Assembly: GCA_013397695.1 (NCBI GenBank)
Contig: VYZI01000002.1
Location: 7,368,395 to 7,432,394 of the forward strand
Origin: Centropus unirufus
Lineage: Eukaryota; Chordata; Aves; Cuculiformes; Centropidae
DNA length: 64,000 bases
Direction: 5' to 3'
In this document: positions 1-13,267 of the stretch, one piece after another
How the letters are laid out: each line of letters starts with the position of its first letter
Position numbering within the stretch: the stretch's first letter is position 1
The notes under the pieces: model-generated
Told to the model about the DNA's origin: nothing
Database searches by the model: none
Seen by the model: only the letters and a program-made list of their open reading frames with translations
Made by a program: the position numbers and the translations under genes

Positions 1-3000
1 TTGTTTATGTGACAGCTGAGAGCTTTTTCATAGAAATGGATAAATTCTTATTTTAATGCATTATGTTTGTTTCAGAAGCAGAAAAAATCCCTCATTTTTA
101 ATATTTCCCTTTCTATAAATTTTCTGTCTGAAAGCAACATATCTATAACTGAAGTATTGCTTACTTTTTAAGTTACAAGTTTTGTCTTTACAGAAGGATA
201 GATGGCAAACTATAGTACTGAATGTGTTTGAAGTGCCAAATAAAACTTTAGAAGTGTTGCTTCATCAATGTCACTCTCTTGTTCTTCCTCTGCAAAACAA
301 GTCCTCCCCAGCTATGATCAGAGTTCATTTCAGCATTTAAGAAAATTTTTATTTTTTCTTTCATGCTATTGGTAAGCATAGGAAATGGACAGGTTAAAGG
401 CATTTAATAAGAATAGTTCACTGGCAGCTTTCTTAATCAAGTAACATTGCATATATTGGAAATGAAAATAATTCAAAAACTTCTCCTTAAGCGTTGAAAA
501 CCAAATGAAAATCTATCAATGCCACAAAAAAACGCCTGAGAATACCTTTCAAAACCTAGCCAAATGATTTTATAAATTCATCTTTGTTACAAAGCTAATT
601 ATAAGTGACTTCAAATGTAAAATTTTGGTAGTTCATAAATGAGTAGAATTATGTCAAAGTACTTTTCTCTCAGTCATTACATATACTGTTTTGACATCAG
701 TAAGAATTAATTTTCCATCTTTTTTAAAAAGTTTGCATTTTTGCAACCTTGAAAAGCCACTCGGGCCCTTAGTATTAAGCTGACATAACAACATAGCAAA
801 ATACTCCTCCTGTATATTAGTAAGACTAATAGGGACAGAGGACACAACACTACACACACATGGTTTATGCATCAGGAGGCCACCTCCACTGGGGAAGCCA
901 CAAAATCCTGATAGGCATAAAAGAGGGCCATGTCCTGGAAAATGCCATGGCATAACGCAGAAAAAGTTGTAGCAGTACAACTCCTCGTTAGAGTATGTTG
1001 AATTACACTGAGGATGCTTTGATGTCACAACATCTTCCTTCAAAAATTTAGTTAGCTGCTCTCGCTGCTGACACCAAAGCTTTAAAGGGAAACAAGGAGT
1101 GAAAGGAGAAAGGAGTAAACGGAGAGCTGTCCTGCTGTTCACAGGTCAGGGAATAGTCATCCATATCTGCTCAACTCTGGCTGATGACTTCTGCTCTTCA
1201 CTCAACAATGTTCTCCAGGAGAAAGGAAGCAACTTCTGACCACTTTCCAGTCCCTCACAGGTCATCAGTGAGCACAGAGACTAATGAATGGATATTGCCA
1301 CTCTGTCCTTAGAAAACAGATACTATACAGATTTAAATTTTTTTCTACTGTTTTCTCTGATATTTATTTTCCATTTAGTGGAAATAAAATAATTTTTTAT
1401 TTATGAAAAAATAATAACTGCTTAGCTGCATGATGGCTATTCTGTCAGCACTGCTTATTTTGCATGCCACTTCATAATATTTTGTGAAAATACTGCTGTA
1501 CAATTGCTGGAAGCATTATTTTATGCATTATTGATGCAACACATATGTATAATTTAAATTCACAGGCAGTAATTCTTTGCCTCTCAAAATAGCTAGATTT
1601 ACTAACAGAATAAGTTTCTGTTCCATGTGTACAAGAGGTAAAATGAGGTTTTTTGAAAAATATTTTCTTGAAAAAAATGGATAAACATGACCTTATTGAT
1701 GCTATCATTAATAATTTGGAAAATTTGCATAAATGTGAGCAAAGATTGATGACTTTAAACAACGGTCACTAATTAAAGGAACGAAAGAAACAAAGGACTA
1801 ATAATGCCTTCTAAACCAAGATAGGCATATTAGCATACTGTAACCCATATCATTGTGGTAATGTCAGAAAGACAAATAATCCTGATTACACCTCAAGCAA
1901 TTATAACACTAATGCAATCGGTTACAGAAAGAGACTTTTCCTTGCAATTTGTTTCTTACATAAACTGATATTTTAAGTAGTTCTGTTGCTGAAATGTACA
2001 TATGTATGAAAGTGAATAAAATCTGTTGCAGTATGCAAGCTGAAGAATCTCCCTGCAACTGAATTATTGGTCGACATTTCCTAAAAGTAGCTGATCATTA
2101 TGCTGATTTCAATCTAAGTCATGCTGTTGAAAGAGAATGGCAGGTCATTAGAGAAGTCTATTTGTCAGATTTTTTGCCAGAAAAGATGTTCATTTTTTAC
2201 ACAGCAGCAACGTCTTCTCCAGCAGACATTTTTGAGATTTTTTTTTTAATTAGCCAAAAGCTGAAAATTAATCACAAACAGGTAACTGAAAATCATTTAC
2301 CTTCAATTAGCACTGCTTGGTAATAATTAATTCATTGCAACTGTTTTGAGTTACGTGCTTTGGGACAGGTACTGTGTTAAGTCAAGAAAACTAGCAGAGC
2401 AGTAGAAGTGATATTTAAATATTTTGATAATTGTTCTTTAGAAGACCCTCTGAAAAGCAATGGTCTCACTTTCCTAGGACTTCTCAAAATTCAGGTTCTC
2501 CCTCCTTTTATATCCTGCAAGCCCCTTGACAGGGTTACTGGGGATTGAGAAATTATTACCAGACTTTCAACAGGACATGAGACCTGTGAGGCGACACACA
2601 TACTCTTACTCATAACTTAACCCAATTTAGTGAACAGTGCTGTCATCCCTTTTCCCACGCACCAACGGAAGGGCAGTCCATCAATGAATACTGCCAGCTA
2701 CTGTTCTTAAGAACCACCTACAATAATCTAGTCTCTTCTGAGCACGGCTCTTTGGTTCTCGTACTTAAGGGATTACTTCATTTGCCCCTAGTAAAATATA
2801 AGCTTTCATTTTATAATCTCCTATATATAAAGTTGTGGGGGGTGGTTGGAAATGGGATGAGTATTCAAAAAATACCTTCTCTTTCTAGGTCTCTCAGCTT
2901 TCCAGTGTTCATCCAGGATACTTTTTTAAGTACCTTTGCATTTTCTCTGTACATTCATACCCTTGTCCTGGGAATTTGGTGAGGCACTGGAGATCACTGT

Positions 3001-3732
3001 GGCTTTGGTTCTGGTCTGAAGCCAGTAAAACAAACTAAAGTGCACACAGTTTCCTCCAGTTTTCTTTTCTCAGACTGTGCTTTGACAAGACTCCTTGGCC
3101 TGTCAACTGCCAGCACCCCTGTTTTTCCTCGCTGAGGAGAGAACACGGTGGTAGGGTTTTTTTTCGCAGCAAAGTTGTGTAGTGATAATCACAAATTGTT
3201 TCTTCTCTTATAGTCACACCAGTGAGAAACAGTCAAGTAAGTTCTACTTAGAAAACTGTGGAAAACATGCCAGCAATGTGGAAATAAGACAGGAAGCCTT
3301 AAAGGCACTGTTTTATCTTGGATAATCTTAGTACTGAAACTAAAGGCTACTCTGAATGCCTCCTACCTCTTAAAAAATGTTCTCTATGAACCAAATTAAA
3401 CCTGTACTGCATCTTTAAGTAGACACTTATGTACTAGTAATAGCAGATACTTGAATTTTATGTATTAAAGACTTTTAAAAATTTTTAATGAAAATTAAAA
3501 TTTTACAGTAGGTTAAACACTGAGAACTGCCAACAATAAAATATGCAATAAGAAACTATTTGTTTTACTAAGTGATAATGGCTTAATTTTGTACTGTTTC
3601 AATATGGAGAAAAAAAATATTACTTTGATTTCAAGTCTAACTGGGAGTGATTGTTTCAAATTCAGTCATTCCACTTTATATGCTTCCTAGTCTAAAAATC
3701 AGTGGATACCAAGAAAAAGAGGAAAGCCTAGT
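1..3732. other. AT-rich DNA without recognisable gene
   Basis: I see no exon, RNA gene or repeat family that I can name here. The stretch is AT-rich with short A and T runs. A homeodomain-site-rich patch at 2255-2345 and an open frame at 654-1142 are treated separately. Other open frames (for example 2752-2982 plus and 3035-3217 minus) are short, low in complexity and show no domain. Confidence 0.6.
654..1142 (-). other. 162-codon open frame, doubtful coding status
   Basis: This is one of the two longest uninterrupted frames in the window. It opens with GTG at 1140-1142. The first ATG is codon 64 (951-953), so an ATG-initiated product would be only 99 residues. The translation is rich in Cys, Leu and Phe, with no signal peptide, repeat or domain that I recognise. 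I see no promoter, Kozak context or neighbouring exon that supports it. In AT-rich DNA of this length one such frame can arise by chance, so I regard it as probably non-coding. An unrecognised pseudogene or single exon is possible. Confidence 0.08.
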
Positions 3733-3880
3733 AAACTTGGAATGAGGGGCAGGCATCTCAGGAGGACTACAAAGATGAAGTGAGATCATGCAGGGAGAAA
3801 ATCAGAAGGGCTAAAGCCCAACTCAAACTCAGGCTGGCCAATTCTGTAAAAGATAATAAAAAATCTTCCTACAAATAATG
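3733..3880 (+). mobile_element. CR1 LINE fragment, ORF2 linker between endonuclease and RT
   Basis: Frame 3759-3878 reads as 39 codons and a stop. It contains QEDYKDEVRSCREKIRRAKA followed by a segment ending KDNKKSSYK. This matches the basic, helix-rich linker of CR1 ORF2 that lies between the endonuclease and reverse-transcriptase domains. The homology fades on both sides, so only about 150 bp of the element is visible and there is no 3' tail. No flanking element piece was recognised, so the fragment is old or was cut out by deletions. The frame is intact across the fragment, which is probably coincidence in so short a remnant. Confidence 0.75.
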
Positions 3881-6800
3881 AAAAATGAAAAGCTCTTGGA
3901 AGGAAATGCAGTATTATTTCTTTTCTTTTGGGGTCAGTGAAAAAGAGCTGTGTTTTGTGGGTACTAAGCAACAAGCAGTAGCATAGTGATACCACAGGTT
4001 TATAACCTTGATATAAGTGGAGACTGGCTCTGCAGATTCTGCTTGGAAAGTACAGAAATAAAACACACTACCATTTCAGGTTTTAGTTTACCTGCCAGAA
4101 GCCGTGAAAACAAGAAAAGGAAAAAGACAGAAAAAAAAAAAAAAAAGAAAGAAGAAAAGAGAAAGGCACACTTTTAATGCAGAGAGAATGTTAGAAACTA
4201 CTGCCTGGAAGCCAGACATAGCTGTTAAATTGTTGAGCGAGGAACTGGAGACAGGAGTTTAAGTCAATAAATCACCCCCGTTTCTTTGCACTGACACTGG
4301 CTAGGAAAAAAATGAAACGTATATGACAGCTCCATCATGAGCTCAGACAACTCAGACAACAGTGACAAGCAGTGGCATCTGGCCCATCTGCGGTGGTTCT
4401 GAGCAATACCAGATCTCACTAAGTATGCTTATAGACAGCAACAACCAGTCTTACTTTAAAATCAAAGGAATTTTTGGATAGTTGTTGGACTCAAAAAAAT
4501 GTCATCTCTGGATCAGCCAAAATATCAGAATTCATACAGGGCATGATCATAACCAAGAAGAAATCACCACCTTCTCAAGTATTTTTAATGTGCATTTCAG
4601 TGCAAGAGTAGGCAATTACCTGCACTGCTAGCACACCCAAGGCTCTCCGCGTGCTTGTTATCACCATGCATTTGGAACTTGACTGAAAAGCTGATTCTTT
4701 CCTCACTCCTAGTTCAAATATTTGAAGGAAATTAGGAATCGAGTGCCTTGCTTCCTCCCCACTTTCTCCATAAATGTAGCTACTGTTGTCTCTTAACAGA
4801 AAAAAAATATGTAGAGCTCCATCTGCTGCTCTCTATTATTGTCTGAATTGAAGGAAAGAGAGAGGTCTTCAGCTCAGCATCCTGTTTCTTCCCATCTGCA
4901 TGGCTTGTGCTGTGCTTGGTAAAGAAAGGCTGGTATTCAGTTCTCGTCCACCACCTATTAAACAATTCCTATAGATACAAACACAGCGTCATGCTTCTAA
5001 TATGCTCTTCCTTCTTAAAAATGTAATTATAAAACTCTCTTCATCACATACAGCAAGTGAAGTTCAAAAGAAGGCAAGGCCTTACCTCTCCTGCCCAACA
5101 CTGGATTCAATTGAAATAAAAAAAAGTCTGTGCCTGCTCTTTTGGGAGAAGGAAGGAGAACTCTTTTGAGAAAAGTCACGGTAATGAATCCACTTCTCCT
5201 TTAAATCAGACTTTTTTTCTTCTTCAGCCTTCAGTCATTTCTACCCGTTTCATCTTTGCTCTTCCTTAAGTAATGGCACTCTTTCCTTTCCTCACTCCCA
5301 GGCCACATAAAAAATCTAGGAAAGAAGCTATAGGTTCATTGGTTTAATAAACAGCAATTGACATATGCTAGTGTTAGAAATTGTGTTATAAAAAGATGGA
5401 TACGTCTTTTTTTTTCTCCTTCAATAATGATCTGGTGTTTCAATTTGGACTCCTCTTAGTTAGAAAGAAATAATTTTATTTTTATGGTGTTAAACTGAGC
5501 TACACTGCAGACAACAAAGAGCAAACAGGCTACTGATAACCAAAGAATTATAACACTACTTTCAACCTTGCCATTTTCATTTCAGCTTTGTCCATAAAAC
5601 ACAGATTGCACTCTTTTTCTTTCAGGATCTCTCAGAATTTCAGCCATGATTTCCTTTTCTTTGAAGCACTCTTCTCAGTCAAAAGCTGTTTCACTTTCTT
5701 TCTACAGCGGTAGGGACTGTTTTAAATGAGGAAATTCAGACCAAGAACATCATAGGCAACCTTGCAATTACCCATCAGGGACCAATAAAAAAACAGAATG
5801 GAAGAAATGAAGTAAACTTCCCAATTTACGTGTAATAGCAGAAATAAACTTCTTACCTGGTTTGCTATATTTCATAGATTTAAAGAACAGTCCGTTAAAT
5901 CCTATTCTGCAAGAGAAACTTCCCATTACAGGGTAGAAATTGTCCAGGCATTACCTGAGATAGTTAAGGCACTGCTGTACTCTTACAGACATGATAACTT
6001 ATTTTTGTTTTCTTACTTGTTCAGAGTAATTAATGTCACAAGCTGATCGAGATTTTATTAAATTTTTGTGGATGAACTACGGATTATCTCATAATATAAT
6101 TATAAATGTCTTCAGAACCATTCCCAACCTATATGATCTATAGCATATGCAAAATTAAGCATATACACAGAAATAATACAAAAGTTAGCATTTTAAATGA
6201 ATTACTAAAATGGAGTCAAACAATGGTAAGCACCATGACGGCTACAGTAAGAAAAGTAAATGAGTTGGATGATATTTCCCTTGGGACAAAATTATTTTTT
6301 TTTATTTTATCTGCACAGAACTCTTAGTTGAGGGCAGTAAAGTTGATGGAATTATGAGGACTTTTCAAATCAGTTAATACTGTACAAGGTTTCTCAGAAC
6401 ATTCTAAATTTGTTTCTGAATATATTTCTGTAGATGAAAGGTTCAGAAACTATGGCAGCATGCTTCCCATTAGAGGAAACCTGTAAAAGTAATGCTATGA
6501 CAACGGATAGTGAAAGAAGAAATATCAGAAATACATGATTACAGAATACACAAGAAGAGTAATTCTGAGGCAAGAAGAAAGTATAAAAACCATGGAATGA
6601 GAAGCTATCAGATTATAAAAAGCAAAAAAAGAGTACACATCTCTGGTGATCCAAGTCCAAGTCAAAAAAGAAGACTTTAACTGGGTCAGAATAGGTGAAT
6701 AAAAAAGGAGGATTTCACTCTTACTTAAAATCCTGTTCTCTTGCAAGAAGAGACAGACATTGCAGACTTCCCCTTTGTGAGCAGTCAGGAAAGACTGGCT

Positions 6801-8534
6801 TGCTTGTTATAGCAAAACAAGAGGTAAAGACACTAACTCTGGCAATAGTTGAATGAAAAAGATAAGTGCAAGGAAGACTGACAAGCTATTGAAGCTCTAA
6901 GAAGCATCAATTATTAAACTGTCCACAAATAAGTTTTGACTGGAAATCAGAAGATTTTCTTCAAGTCCCTGAAGACTCAGTCTTAGCCATACAGATTTTT
7001 GCCCCCACTTCAGTAGATTTGAGCCCGAATTGCAGCCTGTCTCGCAGACTTCCTACCTTTGATTGATCGATATTAAATTAGGTTTTACCCCGTTCGTTCT
7101 GTCCAGACTAGCTACATTTATAGCACAGTATGACACAAAGAGACAAAAGAACAAGTGGCAATTACTTTGTCTATTTTTGTCTTCTACATGGTTAACCATC
7201 ATTTAAACACTGAAAGGGGGGTAAAGAGATATGTGTGAGTTTGGTGAGCTCACCACTGAGCAAGGGCCTTCAGTTCTGCCTGACAGCATTCAGTATCAAA
7301 TGTGTTTGATACAAAAGGCCAAAATAAAGGCTCCCTGCCCATTTTTTAAAATCATCTCTGAACTCAAAATTTGACTGCTAACTAAATAAAAGGAGTAGCA
7401 CACATCACATAACACTTGTTTTTAAATTCCTAAATTATTGCTTTGAATGGTAGTATTTCTGGTAGCTCACATGCAGGAGGAAAAAAAGTACTCACCCTTA
7501 AGCAAGATTCTCAGACAATATAAACAAGGAGCTCAGAAGGTTAGCTCCTAAACAAGAATCTGGTTCCCATGCAGTACTTTCTTCCAACATGCAATAGTTT
7601 AGAACTTGAGCTTCTCATTTTTAATTCAGGTATACTTAGACAAATACATGAATCAATACATTAAAGCTGAAACAATTTCAGAGTATCAAAAGCTGCTAAT
7701 TGATAGTTAAATGTGAGCTTATTTTCCATGTGAAATTGCGGTACTATTGCTGCACTATATTCCTTGTTGAAATAATGACATGCATTTTCTTTGTGACATT
7801 CTCTTGAGGAATTTTAAACAAAGTCTTCAGTAATTGCTTAGTTCTTTCAGACCTGCCTAGTAATTTTCTGCTGTATTAAAAGGCATTCGTTACTGAGTGA
7901 GGGAAAAAATGTACATCTGCGGGATGGAGCTTTTACTTACTTTCAATCAACATAATTATCTTTTATTAACACACCTGGTATCTGAACAATAGCCTGCGTT
8001 TTATTTATTTGACTAATACTTTCCTAGATTCATAACTGTAGGGTATCTATATTTTTCAAATTGCAATGAACAAACAAGACTGGTTAAGTGGGCAAGAACA
8101 TGGTTCTATTTTTTTGGAAAAAGTTTAATCCTAGTAACGATAAAACAATTTTGACTCTACACAGTTCTAGAGAAAAATGTAATCCAAATAACCAAGCTTT
8201 TAATTAACATTTAGAAGAGAAAAAGTAACAGTATTAGTACTAGAAAACAATGTTTTACAGCATATGTATTTATGCTGGTGATTTTGTAAGGTAAACAATA
8301 TTGTGAAGGGTATTCACTATTCAGATATTGGAGTACTAAACAACAGGTATTATTTGCCTAAAGGACACCTAGATCACTAAATTTTATGAAATGTAAATTC
8401 TTCTTTTTATCAAACTTACTTTGTTACTGCATCTGACACTATGATGAAATACAACAGTCCTTCAAACCAATACCTTCAGTAACCTGCACTCCGTATAGGA
8501 ATTACAATGAGGTCAGACAGGAGATCTCAGAGCC
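3881..8534. other. AT-rich DNA without recognisable gene
   Basis: No gene or named repeat was recognised. Contents visible by eye are a purine-rich tract at 4105-4166, a small perfect inverted repeat at 7292-7311 (GTATCAAA, 4-base loop, TTTGATAC) and scattered short homopolymers. Open frames here (such as 4780-4965 minus, 6106-6327 plus and 6525-6746 minus) are short and look random. Confidence 0.6.
4105..4166 (+). repeat. purine-rich A/G tract with A16 run
   Basis: An almost pure A/G stretch contains a run of 16 A at 4131-4146 followed by GAAA and GAAGAAAA units. It could be a decayed poly(A) tail of a retrocopy, but I recognise no parent gene upstream and no target-site duplication. A simple low-complexity tract is the safer call. 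Confidence 0.7.
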
Positions 8535-8654
8535 ATGGCCAAGACCCACGATCCCACCAGTGTGAGCTCCAATGAATATGCAGTTAGTCCTCCTACTTAC
8601 AGCCTCCGGTCAGACACTGCTTCCACAGCACATAGTTCTCCCAATTGTGAGTAG
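8535..8654 (+). other. short open frame with strong Kozak context and donor-like end
   Basis: An ATG in an excellent context (GAGCCATGG) opens a 39-codon frame beginning MAKTHDPTSVSSNEYAVSPP and rich in Ser, Thr and Pro. A sequence matching a splice donor core (GTGAGT) lies at 8647-8652, just before the stop codon. The segment is GC-richer than its surroundings. The opposite strand has a comparable exon-like arrangement, with CAG-type acceptor near 8665 and donor GTAAGT near 8600, so the strand is ambiguous. I do not recognise the peptide. It could be an alternative first exon, part of a non-coding RNA, a decayed repeat, or chance. Confidence 0.12.
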
Positions 8655-11600
8655 TTCCTGCTAACAGGTATGTGGGTGTGTAAATATTTCCTTCAACAAG
8701 TCTTTAATTATCCTAACTACAAACACTAGTCTCACATAGGTTTAGATTAAGAGCATATATTCCACATTTAGCATCTTAGCTCCAGGTGTTTCAACCTTAT
8801 CAGCAATGTCTGTGTTCTGTCAGCTGTGGTCTGACTCAAAAAACCCATTATCTCCCTCAGTCAGGAGGTATGCCCTGGTTGGAACAATACAGGGAGCAAA
8901 ATGCCATTTAATTATATTTATTGAACATTGTGACACTATTCTGTTGACATATTACTTATTTAGGAATGTTACAGTGCATTTTAAAATGAGTTATTTAGAA
9001 ATATTACAATGCGTTTTCAAATGAAAAACAGTATTATTAAAGCAGGAACATAAAAAAATGGGTTCAAATTAATGCCTGACAATTTCTTTTGCTTGGTAAT
9101 TTAACTGAAAAAAATTACAGTAATTCCTGAATTTCAATTCAACTCATAAAGGCTCATTTATCATTTTTCTCCTAACTTTGGACCTATCGTTAATTTTGCC
9201 TTTCAAATAAATAAAGGAAGTCCTAAGCCAGCAATGAACAAAGAGGACTTTTCAATGTAAGCAGAAGCAATTATTTGCCATGGGGTGCATTGAGTAGTAG
9301 GTGTGTGACATTTCTCATATTCAACATCTTATTTATGGTATATGCATTTTTTTTTAGTTGAAACATATATGCCAGAAAAGTTGACTCCTTACTTCTCATC
9401 ATTAAATAGCTTTTGTTCATCTATCACGTCAAATTTTATATTTTCCATGCTTTTTTACTTTGTACAGAAAGAACGTGAATTTCTTGTAAGAACAGAAGTT
9501 AGCGAGCCAAATTCAATTCTAGTCTATACTATTCTGACCTAAACATCCTTTGGGGCAGTGTCTCTTACTCTAGAATCTTATTCTTTTTTCCTCCTTGCTG
9601 TTATTTCATTCAAACTGCACTGACAAACAGGTTCTGTTTTGCTCCACAGCTGTTTTAGAGATACAGCATCAGGCACAGCTCATGTTATGAGAAGCATTAG
9701 AAGGGAAAGCAGAGATGAATTGCCACTAAATAAAATAAAGTGTCACCTAAAGTTACAAATTGTTTAAAAAATTAGTTTAAAAGTTTTTTTGTTTTAGTTT
9801 AAAAATTCTTAGACAAAATATATTTGAAGTGCAAATTTGTCACTGGTGTCTCTATCTAATCAGTGATGGTAAGTTGAATCTACTCGGTGACTGTAATAAC
9901 ACATTCAATGTTCTAGGAAGGCTGCAGCAAGAAGTTTTGAGTGACTCCAATCAGACCCTAAAACAAGGACACGTTGTTAAGGTTGGCACAGAAGGAGATC
10001 AGAAACAGAGGGAGCACTTCATTAAGCAAACTCAAGCCTGATGAGCTCCCCTGTGGAGCACCTTTTTCTAGTATTAGGGTCTCTAAAGGCTCTTTCCTAA
10101 CAGTAAAACTACATCTTGCGGTACCTTCTCTAGTTATTAACATCTCAGTTTTGGTAATCATAGTTTCCTTCATTTACATTCTGGGTATGGCATAAGTACC
10201 CAACAAAAAAATAAGCTCTCTCAGAAAAAAAACTGTCCTCAAGAGTAAGCACCACTTCTCACCAGAGAGATCCTGACATTCAAGCCCTGCTTAGCCACAA
10301 ATCCTTCCATGACTTGGGGCATGTTGTTTAGGCTGAACACAGAGTATCAAAATCTGACTAAAGATAGGAGATGCTCGTGTTTCAAAAAGAGTTGGATTGT
10401 CTGAGCTGGGAGGCACTTTAAACCCATTGGATTCCTCACTGAGGGTCACAGGGTACTGTAGAGGACCCACTGGGCTCAGCTGTGGCTCAGAGGGATGCGA
10501 GGTGGCCTGATCGGCTCTCAGCTGCCACAAGCATCCAGCAAACCACTTTCACTCCACTTCTACTTGACTTTCCCAAAATGAGACAGAGCAAGCAAAACCC
10601 AAGGCAAGTGGTTTTGCACCACAACTGAGTGGATCAAGCAGCAGTCCAGAAGGAGATGGTGCTGAAGACCCTCTCCAGCTGGCAGCTCATGATCCTTTCC
10701 ACAGGACACTAATTGTAGGCCAGGATAGGACTCCAGTCACTCCAAGGTAGGACTCCTCACAGACCCCATATTAGGACAGCAAGAGCGACCCTGTCTAAGA
10801 ACAAAACACAGTGTCCAAAAGGGCCTGGCAGACTTCCTGGGATTGGGGGTTTGAGGGTGGGTCTCTCTTCACGGTATTTTATTTTATTCAACTATCCTTC
10901 AGTCACTCTGCAAGCCATTCTATTTTTCATTAAGCATGACTAGAAGGCAAACTATTTGACTCTATTCCAATAATCCTATTAGCGGGAATGTAAATATGCA
11001 TCAGGAAGATGACTTTGACTGTAGAAAAACACATTTTCAGGAATGTTCTATTAGGTTTGCAATCATTATTTTTCAGACACTTTATAATTTCAGTCTTTCC
11101 ACTGAAAATGGTTACTCGTTTATACTTCTTTCCTAATATAAGTGTTTTTACTTGTAGGAGCTTCTTTGCTGCCCTCTTATGCACTTCACTAGAACAGCAA
11201 AGCTGAATGAAATAAAGTTTCTTACATTCAGCAACGAGGTGTTTGAAAGTTTCTGAGTTGACTGTAACTACTTTCAGCAATATTTTCTGATTACATGAAC
11301 AAAATACCCAACTAGAAGTTCCTTAGCTTTTCAAATCATATCGTATTTTATTACATATCAGCATTACAATCTTTCTAATACTATTCTGAATTAGAGTTAG
11401 AAAATTAGGAAATTGACAGTATGGGCAAAAAACCAGTTTTTGTTGGCCTATTTTGATATTTTTATAGTACTCCCTTCATATATATACACAACAATTATGC
11501 ACCAATATTAAATGTTGTCCTCTTTTTCATTTCTTCCACGTATTTCTTTCTTAGTATGACTTCTTGCAACAAAACACATTCAAATAACTTTCCAAATCTT

Positions 11601-13249
11601 TCTCAGGAAAGACAAAAATTGTGCATCCAATGATTTGCCATTTTTTAATGCTGTGAAAACCTGTAGTTGCTAATAACACTAAGGAAAGAAACATTGTGAA
11701 TACTGACAAAAAATGTAAAAGCTGTTTTATCCTAAAAGTGAAAATATTTTCAATTGGTTTATATCCATTCTTTCTATATTAACTAGCCATTATTACTAAT
11801 TTGCATTACCCTGAAGCCTCAAACTAACTTTTTTATAGAACAAAAGCTAACCCTACTTATTTTGATTTGCAGCTTTCCTTGTTTGCTTGTGAATTCGCTA
11901 TGAATTCACTCAATGGGAGAGGTAAGAGAAAGGAAAATTAATATTTTCTTTTTCCTCATACCTCTTCCAGTTGAATACTATATAGTCTTACAACCAACAC
12001 TCTTGCACTCTGTCAAAACTGATTTTAACTCTAACCTCTTCTGAAAGTAGGCTTTATTTACAGTTAAAACTGTTGCTGCTGAGGTATCTTAAACTGCCCA
12101 GGGCACTTTACTGTGCACGAAGGCAAAGAGAGGTATCAAGGCAGGTTTGTTCAAATGCAAATATTGCCTTACAATTCCCTTACAAACAGGGACAGCAAGA
12201 AAGTCCCTACAATTCAATTGTCTGAAGGCCTTATCTCTGGCACCAGGACTGCTGAGAAAAATTACTCTTCAGGAAAATTACCAGGGAGGAAAACAGTGCA
12301 GATATAATCCTTTATTCTTAAAATTATGCTTTCAACCTGCAGGCAGGAAAAAGCAGGCATTGAACAGCAAAGTAACACAGTCTGGGTTGCTTCATGATCT
12401 TAAGACCTTGTTTTGAGGTTGAGACTGAGAAACCAATAAGTTGTTATTTGTCATGATTTTATGCTTTTGCTGTTCAATCAAAAATTTGGGAAAGAGGTAG
12501 AACAAAAACTCTTGAGGTGACAGATGCAATGTATTTGATTTATCACTTTACTTAGTTTCACAATACCCAGTTTACTTAATGAAGATAAAGACAACATTTT
12601 TGGTGAAAATGTAAGATAGCACAATCATGTTCACTGAAGTCGTACCTTTCACAGTAGCTCTTCCATAACAATGAAATTTATACCGTATTAATTTAAATAA
12701 ATTTAAAGTTCTTAATTAAAATAGCATAATTAATAAATAAACTGAAAAATAATAAATGTAAATTTATTACATCTGAAATTCTATACAATGGATTAAATCC
12801 AGTGTTTTAAAATCACATTAGAGAGAATGTGAAAATTATGTTCCCTTTTCCGGACTTTAATTTAAACACTCATTTAAACACTTTTAATTAAAATGCAAAT
12901 TCATCTATAGAGCAGATGTAAAGACAAAAGCTTTAGTAAATATGGAATATCTGAGAAATCATTAGCCAACATCATAGAACATTAGATTACTGCTACTGAA
13001 TTGGAAATACAATGTTCACTGTGATGAAAAGATAAATTAAATCAGATGGCTATACCACCTAGTGTTTTAATTTCTGCAAACTTCAGTCTGAAACACTTTC
13101 TTATCTGAATAATAACTTTCATCATCAACAAAGGGCTATTAAATCCTCAGATTAGAACACTGACTCCTTTTCATATTATTTTTCACCAAGAGTTTCTTAT
13201 GTCACCTTCTGTCATCTGGCATGCAGTGTAATGTAATGTGGTTTGTGTC

Positions 13250-13267
13250 ATATATATATATATATAA
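13250..13267. repeat. (AT)n microsatellite
   Basis: About eight to nine uninterrupted AT units. It is a simple sequence likely to vary in length between individuals. Confidence 0.9.

Noticed and set aside
4105..4166. Poly(A)-like tract as sign of a processed retrogene
   Set aside because: No parent gene sequence, no target-site duplication and no clear polyadenylation signal at the right distance.
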